Virus record (IMG/VR): IMGVR_UViG_3300027805_000022
Coordinates: 1-45,446 of that record
DNA length: 45,446 nucleotides
Strand: one strand, 5' to 3'
Source of the DNA: a virus
The notes under the pieces were generated by a model, which saw nothing but the letters and a program-made list of their open reading frames with translations, searched no databases and was not told the DNA's origin. This document shows, one piece after another, positions 20,665 through 27,234 of this stretch; the first letter of the stretch is position 1, and each line of letters opens with the position of its first letter. The translations under genes and the position numbers were made by a program.

Positions 20665-20735
20665 ATATCAATTTCCGATTTTGTGTTCGACCAAGTATTC
20701 CCAGTCCTGTTGGCTCATCGGGAACCAACTATCTA
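20665..20735 (-). ncRNA. candidate small structured RNA with H-type pseudoknot
   Basis: It begins about 7 nt after the -10 box of the promoter at 20742-20770 and ends near the next promoter. Near the 5' end GTTGG pairs with CCAAC (20725-20729 with 20709-20713), and TTCCC pairs with GGGAA (20720-20724 with 20698-20702), in the interleaved order of an H-type pseudoknot. A 16-codon ORF (20668-20718, MSQQDWEYLVEHKIGN) overlaps it and could be the tail of a decayed gene. Whether this is an RNA gene or a leader is open. Confidence 0.35.
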
Positions 20736-20741
20736 ATAAAA

Positions 20742-20770
20742 ACTATATATCAATTTTTCGAAAATGTCAA
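20742..20770 (-). promoter_or_regulatory. strong early-type promoter of the RNA operon
   Basis: TTGACA (20765-20770), 17 nt spacer, TATAGT (20742-20747). Unlike the other early promoters it is not followed by a start codon, and it lies at the head of the minus-strand RNA region (structured RNA, small ORF, tmRNA, two tRNAs). Confidence 0.82.
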
Positions 20771-20776
20771 TAGAAA

Positions 20777-20941
20777 TTATAAAGTATCTAACTTTAGATC
20801 TCCAATTGCCCAATTATAAACCCAATCTTGGATATCGGAAAGAGTTGGATTTGTTTCATTAGTAACATCAAAAACAAATAATTCTTCTTTTAGAATTTTG
20901 GAATATGCTTTTTTGAGTAGGATCTGGTCTTTGTTTTTCAT
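20777..20941 (-). CDS. 54-residue tagged protein (KDQILL N-terminus)
   Basis: A short gene beginning MKNKDQILLKKAYSKILKEE. It carries the shared N-terminal peptide of the late tagged genes, but with K-K in place of E-N at positions 10-11; an L-K-E triplet at 17-19 supplies the missing (L/I)-x-E. The rest is a single domain-sized helix-strand segment (SDIQDWVYNWAIGDLKLD). Its ATG is 4 nt after the upstream stop. Confidence 0.78.
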   Translation of the reverse strand: MKNKDQILLKKAYSKILKEELFVFDVTNETNPTLSDIQDWVYNWAIGDLKLDTL

Positions 20942-20945
20942 ATTA

Positions 20946-21458
20946 TTAATAATTATCTACTGCATTTTTTTCTGCTTGTTTTTCAAATTTATTAAGGTTT
21001 TCGTCTATATGTTCTTGAAGATGTTTTTCAATTGCTAAATTCATTTTTTCTTCTGCATTTTTATCTTCTGATGTAAAAACATTCTCTTCTTCTTGATCTC
21101 TAAATTGCCAACTGACTAAAATTATACCACTAACATATGTTTCACGGTGATGACGTATACTTGGACCGTGATATTGACCCCATTCATCACTATCAGTTTC
21201 AACATCTGCACCAAAACTAACATCATCAAAACTAACACCCTCAGATTGAATTTCTTCCATACTCCATCCGTATGATTTTGAATACTTTTCAAGAACATCT
21301 TGTGGAAAAAATTCAGCTGGAACCGTGAAATAATAACTATTAAGTTTTACTCCACCATCAAGAAAATTATTAAAATCAAGTCTGTTTGATTTAATATTTA
21401 AATTTTCATGAATTGAATTATATAAATTTTCCAATAATATTTGATCTTTGTTTTTCAT
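20946..21458 (-). CDS. tagged protein of unknown function
   Basis: 170 residues. The tag MKNKDQILLENLYNSI occupies residues 1-16, with L-L-E ending at residue 10. The remainder is acidic with a beta-rich middle (YYFTVPAEFFPQDVLEKYS, then GIILVSWQFRDQ) and a helical end (AEEKMNLAIEKHLQEHIDEN). No fold recognised. It is the first gene after a late-type AAGTAAAT box and would be packaged with the other tagged proteins if the head-targeting idea is right. Confidence 0.9.
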   Translation of the reverse strand: MKNKDQILLENLYNSIHENLNIKSNRLDFNNFLDGGVKLNSYYFTVPAEFFPQDVLEKYSKSYGWSMEEIQSEGVSFDDVSFGADVETDSDEWGQYHGPSIRHHRETYVSGIILVSWQFRDQEEENVFTSEDKNAEEKMNLAIEKHLQEHIDENLNKFEKQAEKNAVDNY

Positions 21459-21473
21459 ACTAATTTACTTATC

Positions 21474-21956
21474 TTACATCACATCAAAAAGTTTGCAAAG
21501 AGTTTCTAAAACTGACGAATTATTAGTAGTTTCGTTTTTATTTGATTGTTCATAAAAAACAGAACCGTATTCTCCATAAGGATCATTAAAATCGGAATCA
21601 TTGCCTTCTACTATAGAAACTTTTGGGTTCTCTTCTACTAATCCACCATTTAGTTCTAGTATAAGAATAAGAAGTTGATTTAAAACAATATCTTTCTCTG
21701 CACCAGAAACAAATTCTTCTATATCTTTTCTTTTAAATTTTCCCGAAAGTTCAGTGAATAGACATTCATAATGTGCAAAAACATAATGAGGGAGATATTT
21801 CATAGTTATGTTAGCACAGTCTTTGATTACATGATATGCAGATTTATTTTGAATCGTAATTCCAGTTTCTGGATTATTAGCAGCTTTTTTTGCAGCAGAA
21901 AATAATTTTGCTTCTTTAAGTTTACTATTTTCTAAAAGTATTTCTATAAATTTCAT
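21474..21956 (-). CDS. likely tagged protein (MKFIEILLEN variant), unknown function
   Basis: 160 residues. The start MKFIEILLENSKLKEAK has L-L-E at 7-9, a shortened form of the shared tag. The body is helical (AAKKAANNPETGITI, then VIKDCANITMKYLPHYVFAHY), with an acidic, Ser/Asn-rich linker near 120-150. No family recognised. It overlaps the upstream coiled-coil gene by 4 nt (ATGA). Confidence 0.82.
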   Translation of the reverse strand: MKFIEILLENSKLKEAKLFSAAKKAANNPETGITIQNKSAYHVIKDCANITMKYLPHYVFAHYECLFTELSGKFKRKDIEEFVSGAEKDIVLNQLLILILELNGGLVEENPKVSIVEGNDSDFNDPYGEYGSVFYEQSNKNETTNNSSVLETLCKLFDVM

Positions 21957-22135
21957 AGATATTTTGAAAATTCTTTATCCAATTCTTCTAATTCTTGATC
22001 TATCTTTGCTAATTCTTTCAAAAGTTTTTCACATTCTTTTGGATTTTTTTTATATGCATCCAAAATATTATCGGTCATACTTTTTAATTTAACTTGAGTA
22101 TATCCTACCTCTTCCAACTCTTTAAATACTTTCAT
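21953..22135 (-). CDS. small coiled-coil protein
   Basis: 60 residues. The C-terminal two-thirds (ECEKLLKELAKIDQELEELD) form a heptad-repeat coiled coil. Joined to both neighbours by ATGA overlaps. Function unknown. Confidence 0.75.
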   Translation of the reverse strand: MKVFKELEEVGYTQVKLKSMTDNILDAYKKNPKECEKLLKELAKIDQELEELDKEFSKYL

Positions 22136-22311
22136 CGAATAACTTTCATTCCACCAGATTCAAGGTTCGTTACTCTATACATTGTTTTTGTATTTGGATA
22201 ATATTTGCTGTACTTCGCATGATATGTTTTAATTTCTTCCTTTGTTTTAAAAGGAGAAAGCATTACTTCATACCACATTCCTTCGTTTTCTTTTCTTTCT
22301 AGTTTATACAT
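22132..22311 (-). CDS. 59-residue hypothetical protein
   Basis: MYKLERKENEGMWYEVMLS, then KEEIKTYHAKYSKYYPNTKT: a small basic strand-helix-strand protein. ATGA overlap with the next gene and 1 nt from the RNA ligase gene upstream, so it belongs to the ligase transcript. Function unknown. Confidence 0.78.
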   Translation of the reverse strand: MYKLERKENEGMWYEVMLSPFKTKEEIKTYHAKYSKYYPNTKTMYRVTNLESGGMKVIR

Positions 22312-22312
22312 A

Positions 22313-23326
22313 TTAGTCTTTATAGTTTCTGTTGATTAGTTTAAATCCAAGTGGGCGACGAGAAGAATAACCTTTTGGGTAAGATGATGGTCTTACTACT
22401 ATTCCTTCTCCTTCCAATCCACTAGGATATTTTTGTTTATCTGCTAATTCTTGTAATTTTTGTAGAGGGTTTGTCCACAACTTAACTGTGGCCGCTACTT
22501 CTAACTTTGATACTAAAGGAACAATATCGCAATGTAAAGAATTTTCGCAAAAATCTTTCATCTCTTCGTAGGTCATGTATTTTTTGTTTTCGCTAATCTG
22601 AAATACGAAAATCTTAACATCTTCTAGTTTAAGCTGATTTCGCTGAATTCCATTTCCACAAAGTTCCCCTTGAATTGTCCCTGTCCAATTTTCTGGAATG
22701 GTAAGTTTTCTTGCCGCTTTCCAAAGTGTATTGTTTTCGGTTTCTTTCTTGGAAAGATTTCTGGTACAAACTTGTGTAAGTACACCATCTTCAACAATTA
22801 AAGTTATTGAACTTCCGTCTAGTTTGCTTGTTACTGTAATATGAGAATCGTGATTGAGAACCTTTTCGACTAGATTTGGATCATTCAGTCCATTGTCTTC
22901 ATCGGTTTTAGAGATAATACTTGTTGGAAAATCACACAATGTTTCTCCAGAAAGATTAGCAGGAATTTCTTTAATGTATTTAGTAATACCTATTATCTCG
23001 GTTAGATCTGTACCTATATCATAATCTTTAAAAGGAGAAGCATCAAACTCATTGAGTGAAATTACCAAACCTGACGAAAATTCTCCACGCAATTTAATAT
23101 TTTTAATTCTAATTGGTTTGTTTGGATTTTTAGAGTCTTCTAAAAAAGCTGACCAAGTATATCGAGGAACAATAGTATCAATCGTAATAAAAACAACCTT
23201 ATCTCCCTCTTTGTGGATTCCTTTTTTTACTACTGTTTGCCAACCCAAAACTTCAGCGATTTCTAAAGAATCAGCATTGTTATGTTTTCTAATATTTTTT
23301 ATAACTTCTATTGATGCGAGTTTCAT
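22313..23326 (-). CDS. RNA ligase, Rnl5-like (OB fold then ligase domain)
   Basis: 337 residues. Residues 1-105 form an N-terminal OB-like domain (KLASIEVIKNIRKHNNADSL, then VFITIDTIVP). The nucleotidyltransferase domain follows: motif I is T-S-K-L-D-G-S-S near residue 167 (Lys nucleophile), then R-N-L-S, G-E-L-C-G-N-G-I-Q, motif IV E-G-E-G-I-V-V-R-P near 308, and motif V G-F-K-L-I-N-R-N-Y at the end. An OB fold before the ligase domain is the layout of Deinococcus Rnl (Rnl5), which seals nicks with an RNA 3' side. It is the second RNA ligase in this window, again leaderless. Confidence 0.92.
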   Translation of the reverse strand: MKLASIEVIKNIRKHNNADSLEIAEVLGWQTVVKKGIHKEGDKVVFITIDTIVPRYTWSAFLEDSKNPNKPIRIKNIKLRGEFSSGLVISLNEFDASPFKDYDIGTDLTEIIGITKYIKEIPANLSGETLCDFPTSIISKTDEDNGLNDPNLVEKVLNHDSHITVTSKLDGSSITLIVEDGVLTQVCTRNLSKKETENNTLWKAARKLTIPENWTGTIQGELCGNGIQRNQLKLEDVKIFVFQISENKKYMTYEEMKDFCENSLHCDIVPLVSKLEVAATVKLWTNPLQKLQELADKQKYPSGLEGEGIVVRPSSYPKGYSSRRPLGFKLINRNYKD

Positions 23327-23332
23327 AATACA

Positions 23333-23360
23333 AAAATATCAAAATTTTTATTATAGTCAA
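23333..23360 (-). promoter_or_regulatory. early-type promoter for the Rnl5-like ligase gene
   Basis: TTGACT (23355-23360), 16 nt spacer, TATTTT (23333-23338), then 6 nt to ATG at 23326. Confidence 0.72.
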
Positions 23361-23369
23361 TAAAAAAAA

Positions 23370-23777
23370 TCAAAATGATACATATTCACCAGATTCATTA
23401 GTCCATATTATTTTTTTAAAATTGTGATATTTTAATAAATTTTCACAAGAAGAACATGGTTTTGATAATGTTAATTTTTTATTTTTATCATATCTAAGAT
23501 TGACCAGTGTACACCTATCCGTTTGTATATTGGTTAATCTTTTCAATTTTAAAATTGCATTTAGTTCAGAACATACTTGTTTTTGATCCGAAAAATTTAA
23601 ACCATTTTCTTTTGAAAATTTTGGATTTAAAAGATTTATAGGATGTGTTTTATTACAATTCATTCCTATAGAAATTATTTTTCTCTTATATATAATAAAA
23701 GAAAAATGACGACATCTTGTTTTAAAAGAATTCTCGTCTATTAGAGACTTTGCAATTTCTTCTAATCTAGAAAACAT
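23370..23777 (-). CDS. cytidine/deoxycytidylate deaminase-fold protein
   Basis: 135 residues. A zinc-site pattern of the CDA fold is visible: Q-V-C-S-E-L-N-A-I-L near residue 67 (Cys in place of the usual His or Cys of (H/C)-A-E, followed by the catalytic Glu) and P-C-S-S-C-E-N-L-L near 107 (P-C-x-x-C). The N-terminus R-C-R-H-F-S-F-I-I-Y-K-R-K-I-I-S fits the first strands. Likely a nucleotide or nucleic-acid deaminase in nucleotide metabolism; substrate not decided. First gene of its own leaderless transcript. Confidence 0.88.
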   Translation of the reverse strand: MFSRLEEIAKSLIDENSFKTRCRHFSFIIYKRKIISIGMNCNKTHPINLLNPKFSKENGLNFSDQKQVCSELNAILKLKRLTNIQTDRCTLVNLRYDKNKKLTLSKPCSSCENLLKYHNFKKIIWTNESGEYVSF

Positions 23778-23783
23778 AGTAGT

Positions 23784-23813
23784 ATTCTAACTACAACTAT
23801 GTTTTTTTGTCAA
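23784..23813 (-). promoter_or_regulatory. early-type promoter for the deaminase-like gene
   Basis: TTGACA (23808-23813), 18 nt spacer, TAGAAT (23784-23789), then 6 nt to ATG at 23777. Confidence 0.8.
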
Positions 23814-23818
23814 TATTA

Positions 23819-24334
23819 TTATTTATTTAATTTTACTGCACCCTTACTTCCAGAACGAACCAATCCTGTTCCTGCTGCTTGAATTGTTCCAGATTGTTGT
23901 AAATGTTTTTTAAAGGTATTAAACAAATCTTGTTTTAATGCATCGGTGTCCTGTATACCTAATCCTAAATTTTTAACGTCTCTTGCGACACCTGTTAACA
24001 TACTATTTAAATATTGTGTCAATCTTTGTCCGGTATATTGACTATCTACTTCGTTTCGTTTTTTTGAAAGTTCACCTTGTTTTATTTGTTGGTCTTTATA
24101 TGATTGTAATGAACGAGGATCTTGTCCCTTTGCTCCTGCAACAGCACCGATTCCCATTTGTTTGGCTTTAGAAAATCCTTTTTGTGCGCCAATTACAGCT
24201 TTTTTAGCAGCACCACCAATTCCTCTGACAACATCACCACCCATGGTTTTAAAAAAAGAACCTAAATCTTCATCTAATTGTTGTTCAATTACTTTGTTAT
24301 AGGCTTCGTTCAATAAAATATCATCTTTTTTCAT
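23819..24334 (-). CDS. likely tagged internal head protein, Gly/Ala/Lys-rich
   Basis: 171 residues. The start MKKDDILLNEAYNKVIEQ is a looser form of the shared tag, with L-N-E ending at residue 10. Residues about 32-75 are rich in Gly, Ala and Lys (GGAAKKAVIGAQKGFSKAKQ), typical of basic internal or DNA-associated virion proteins. The rest is helical and ends with a basic Gly/Ser tail. It has a late-type promoter (TATAAATA at 24341-24348). A head protein role is inferred. Confidence 0.85.
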   Translation of the reverse strand: MKKDDILLNEAYNKVIEQQLDEDLGSFFKTMGGDVVRGIGGAAKKAVIGAQKGFSKAKQMGIGAVAGAKGQDPRSLQSYKDQQIKQGELSKKRNEVDSQYTGQRLTQYLNSMLTGVARDVKNLGLGIQDTDALKQDLFNTFKKHLQQSGTIQAAGTGLVRSGSKGAVKLNK

Positions 24335-24340
24335 AGTATG

Positions 24341-24348
24341 TATTTATA
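24341..24348 (-). promoter_or_regulatory. late-type promoter (TATAAATA)
   Basis: Minus strand TAAGTATAAATAC, 6 nt before ATG at 24334. Matches the T4 late -10 sequence. Confidence 0.72.
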
Positions 24349-24369
24349 CTTACTCTATACATTTACCAT

Positions 24370-24540
24370 TTATACAATTTTTATAAAATTTTTAGAAATT
24401 TTTTCTACAGGTGAAGCATAACATCTTCTAATTAAAAAATTTTCTCTATCTTCCGATACTATCTGTATCAACTCTCCCTCTTTTATTCCATTGTTGGTAT
24501 CTTTTATTATTATACCTTGACGATGAGACATTTTGTTCAT
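24370..24540 (-). CDS. 56-residue hypothetical protein
   Basis: MNKMSHRQGIIIKDTNNGIK, then IQIVSEDRENFLIRRCY: a small beta-rich protein. The start at 24540 gives an ATGA overlap with the upstream gene; a second ATG lies three codons in. Not recognised. Confidence 0.72.
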   Translation of the reverse strand: MNKMSHRQGIIIKDTNNGIKEGELIQIVSEDRENFLIRRCYASPVEKISKNFIKIV

Positions 24541-24908
24541 TTTTTTCTTTCCAAATATATTATTCTATCATTTAGTGAATCGATTTGTTTTTGATAAGAT
24601 GCGGTCAAAGTATTAAATGTTTTAAGTTGTTCGTTAAAAATTGTTTGTTGATTTATTATAGTTTCTAATTTTGTTTGTGTTATATCAAATCTGGATTTCA
24701 ATAATTCATCTTGTTGTTTATCAAATGCTAACTGTTTTTCTACATATGTGCTAAATTTATCTTGTCTAACATAGTTTGTAGATAACCACATGGTATAGTA
24801 TCCCATACTTAAAAAAGCAATTAATGTTAATAGTGGTTTTATTACTAAGTTTATAAATGCTCTATGTTTGTTTTCAAAGTCATTAAATTTATCCATTGAA
24901 TTTGGCAT
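24537..24908 (-). CDS. membrane-anchored coiled-coil protein
   Basis: 123 residues. Residues about 20-42 (LVIKPLLTLIAFLSMGYYTMW) form a membrane helix. The rest (about 50-120) is a long coiled coil, probably in the periplasm or cytoplasm as a rod. Upstream box GAGGTAAATATTT resembles the late promoters. Function unknown. Confidence 0.82.
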   Translation of the reverse strand: MPNSMDKFNDFENKHRAFINLVIKPLLTLIAFLSMGYYTMWLSTNYVRQDKFSTYVEKQLAFDKQQDELLKSRFDITQTKLETIINQQTIFNEQLKTFNTLTASYQKQIDSLNDRIIYLERKK

Positions 24909-24945
24909 ATTTTAGTATCAAATATTTACCTCTGAAAAATTATAT

Positions 24946-24973
24946 TTGACAATATTTTTTTATATAGTAATCT
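24946..24973 (+). promoter_or_regulatory. early-type promoter for the HTH-phosphoesterase gene
   Basis: TTGACA (24946-24951), 16 nt spacer, TAATCT (24968-24973), then 7 nt to ATG at 24981. Confidence 0.78.
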
Positions 24974-24980
24974 GAAGTAG

Positions 24981-26159
24981 ATGAGCATTAATACAAACTC
25001 AAAACAAACAAAACAAGAACAAGTATTGTCCCTACACAAAAAGGGAAAATCTAACACCGAAATCTCAGAAATTTTAGGTGTACCAAGGTCAACCGTTTTC
25101 GATTGGATTACTGGTAGAAAGCGAACCACCAAAGTAAAAACTACTATTATTGAAGAAGAATCTTCTTATGATGAGAATGATAATAGAGTAGATATTATCA
25201 CCGAACAAGAGTCTGATCAATTAGATACTTCTCTATTCGTTTCTAATTTTTCTAAATATGATGAACAAAAAATCAAAGAAATTTTAATGAATATCAAAGC
25301 TGTTCAATATCCTGCACCACCAAGACCGAGAACATATTTTGAACCAAATAAAATAGCTCTTGTTATTGGTGATACTCATTTTGGGGTTGAGTGTTGGAAT
25401 ACTCTAGATATTTTTCTACAGGTTGTAGATGAGCTTAAACCACAGAAGGTTATTCTAAATGGTGATACGGTTGATATGTTATCGATCAGTCGTTATTCAA
25501 AAGATCCTCGCCACACACATACTTTGAACGATGAGATTTTGGCATATCATAAATTTTTAAAAATTTTACATGATATTACAGAGCCATATCAAACAGAGAT
25601 TTTGGAAACTAATGGAAATCATTCGGGAAATGGCGTAGAAGGTCGCTGGTGGCGTTATATCTCTTCCAGTGACGATATTAAGCAATTACTATGTATTCCT
25701 GCTATTGCTAATAACCTTTCATATTCAAAGGTATTCCATCCACATGAAAGTTGGTCACGAATTAAATTGATTGACTCTAACGAAGACGAAGAATCTATTG
25801 TTGAACTTCCAGATGATTTGTTTGTTCTTCATGGAGATGTAGTGAGAAAAAATGGTGGATTTTCTGCGAGAGGAACATTCGAAAAACGCTATGCTTCAAC
25901 TATCACAAATCATACTCACAGAATTGGTTCTACCTGCCAAAGAATTCCGCGTATTGGATCTCGCCCAGATCAAATTATTAAGAATTATGAAAATGGTTGT
26001 GCTTGTAAGCTGAATCCTACTTATGTATCGGGTGCAAATTGGCAAAATGGATTTTCTATTGTTAATTACACAGAAGATGTAACAGGGGTGGAAACAGTTG
26101 TTGTTCATAACAAAAGAGCAACAGTTTGTTCTTTGAACAAGACGATTAGAGTGAGTTAG
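24981..26159 (+). CDS. HTH-metallophosphoesterase fusion protein
   Basis: 392 residues. Residues about 10-48 form a helix-turn-helix of the resolvase or transposase type (EQVLSLHKKGKSNTEISEI, then G-V-P-R-S-T-V-F-D-W). An acidic linker follows. The metallophosphoesterase begins near 128 with I-G-D-T-H-F-G, then L-N-G-D-T-V-D near 155, E-T-N-G-N-H near 213, L-H-G-D near 280 and N-H-T-H-R near 310: all metal ligands are present. The C-terminus has a Cys-bearing segment (YENGCACKLNP). A DNA-binding phosphoesterase could act as a nuclease or as a regulator. Confidence 0.92.
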   Translation: MSINTNSKQTKQEQVLSLHKKGKSNTEISEILGVPRSTVFDWITGRKRTTKVKTTIIEEESSYDENDNRVDIITEQESDQLDTSLFVSNFSKYDEQKIKEILMNIKAVQYPAPPRPRTYFEPNKIALVIGDTHFGVECWNTLDIFLQVVDELKPQKVILNGDTVDMLSISRYSKDPRHTHTLNDEILAYHKFLKILHDITEPYQTEILETNGNHSGNGVEGRWWRYISSSDDIKQLLCIPAIANNLSYSKVFHPHESWSRIKLIDSNEDEESIVELPDDLFVLHGDVVRKNGGFSARGTFEKRYASTITNHTHRIGSTCQRIPRIGSRPDQIIKNYENGCACKLNPTYVSGANWQNGFSIVNYTEDVTGVETVVVHNKRATVCSLNKTIRVS

Positions 26160-26177
26160 TTTTTACAAAATTGTTTA

Positions 26178-26217
26178 AAAAATTGCGAAGAAATTATAAC
26201 TTCTTCGCAATTTTTTT
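26178..26217. terminator. bidirectional terminator
   Basis: AAATTGCGAAGAA pairs with TTCTTCGCAATTT over 13 bp with an 8-nt loop, flanked by an A run on one side and a T run on the other. It lies at the end of the plus-strand gene (24981) and overlaps the end of a minus-strand ORF, so it can stop transcription from both directions. Confidence 0.9.
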
Positions 26218-26352
26218 ATACATACAAATTAACCATTCCCAAAATCTAACTAACCAATTTTTCTTTTTTGTTTTTTTATCTATTTTTTGCATTAATTTTT
26301 CAACTTCTTCATTTATAGTATCCCTATAAGATCTGTTTGAGGAATAACGCAT
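26194..26352 (-). CDS. 52-residue basic amphipathic protein
   Basis: MRYSSNRSYRDTINEEVEKL, then a Lys-rich stretch and W-L-V-R-F-W-E-W-L-I-C-M-Y-K. The Trp-rich hydrophobic patch with flanking Lys suggests membrane-surface binding. Its stop lies inside the terminator. A late-like AT-rich region precedes it. Unknown function. Confidence 0.65.
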   Translation of the reverse strand: MRYSSNRSYRDTINEEVEKLMQKIDKKTKKKNWLVRFWEWLICMYKKIAKKL

Positions 26353-26359
26353 AGATATA

Positions 26360-27208
26360 TTATTTATCTTTATATTTTACATTAAGAGGTGTGATATTTT
26401 TTTTAAAAAAATTAAATTTTTGTTTTGGTTCTTCTTCTTTATTTTCTTCGGTTGGTTCTTCCTTTTTGTATTTTCTTTCCACTATATTATTATAAGCAAG
26501 AACCAAAGACACCGCTAATGGATCGAAAACTAAAACTATTATAATAGTAAACCATTTAACAATAGTTTGAATATCTAAATTGAAAAGTTCAGAAACAAAT
26601 TTTAAAGTTCCTATGTCGGTTGATTTAGATTCTTCTGCTTTTAATTCCAACAAATTTGTTTCTATATTGTTTATTTCTAAAAAATAATTTTTGTTTTTTT
26701 CTTGTAATTCATTTAATTCAGAATTTGCTTTTTCTATTGCGGCATATGCTTGCTCTCTTGGTAATTTATAATTCCCTGCTTCTTTAACTCTTTGTTCTTG
26801 AGAGATTCTTATATCGTTTAAAACATCTATTCTTTTTTTGTTTACATCGATTTGTTCTGTAATTGATGTTTTTTTAGTTTCCAGCATTTGTTTTTTGGAA
26901 TCTACCATTTCAATTTTTACATGACTTTCTTGATAGGCAGATGTTAAAAAACCAAATATACCAAGAGATGTTATTGCCATCAAAGATATTACAGCAATTA
27001 TTAAATATGATTTTAATAAAAAACTAGTTTCTTTCCAATAACGATGCAAGTAACTTGCAGCAACTAATTTACCAAATTCCAATCCTCCTGCCATTATACA
27101 TACTGCTATAAATTGACCAGCATATAATGTGGCAAGACCTTGTACAGAAAAGAAAGCAGCACATCCAGCAACAACTAAAGCAGCAAATCCTACAATATAT
27201 TTAAACAT
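26360..27208 (-). CDS. multi-span membrane protein with long coiled-coil domain
   Basis: 282 residues. Three membrane helices at the N-terminus (about 4-20, 27-52, 68-92), then a coiled coil (about 95-200), then another helix near 220-245 (VKWFTIIIVLVFDPLAVSLVLA), and a basic/acidic tail. Such proteins with V-F-D-P-L-A-V-S-L occur in T4-like marine phages with no assigned role. A late-type AACTAAATATA precedes it. Confidence 0.85.
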   Translation of the reverse strand: MFKYIVGFAALVVAGCAAFFSVQGLATLYAGQFIAVCIMAGGLEFGKLVAASYLHRYWKETSFLLKSYLIIAVISLMAITSLGIFGFLTSAYQESHVKIEMVDSKKQMLETKKTSITEQIDVNKKRIDVLNDIRISQEQRVKEAGNYKLPREQAYAAIEKANSELNELQEKNKNYFLEINNIETNLLELKAEESKSTDIGTLKFVSELFNLDIQTIVKWFTIIIVLVFDPLAVSLVLAYNNIVERKYKKEEPTEENKEEEPKQKFNFFKKNITPLNVKYKDK

Positions 27209-27234
27209 ATATTATATTTAGTTTTTTTATTGTA

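Noticed and set aside
19936-20760. RNase P RNA or group I intron in the GC-richer region
   Set aside because: I found no GAGGAAAGTCC-type block of RNase P RNA and no P/Q/R/S core of a group I intron. Only vague resemblance remains.
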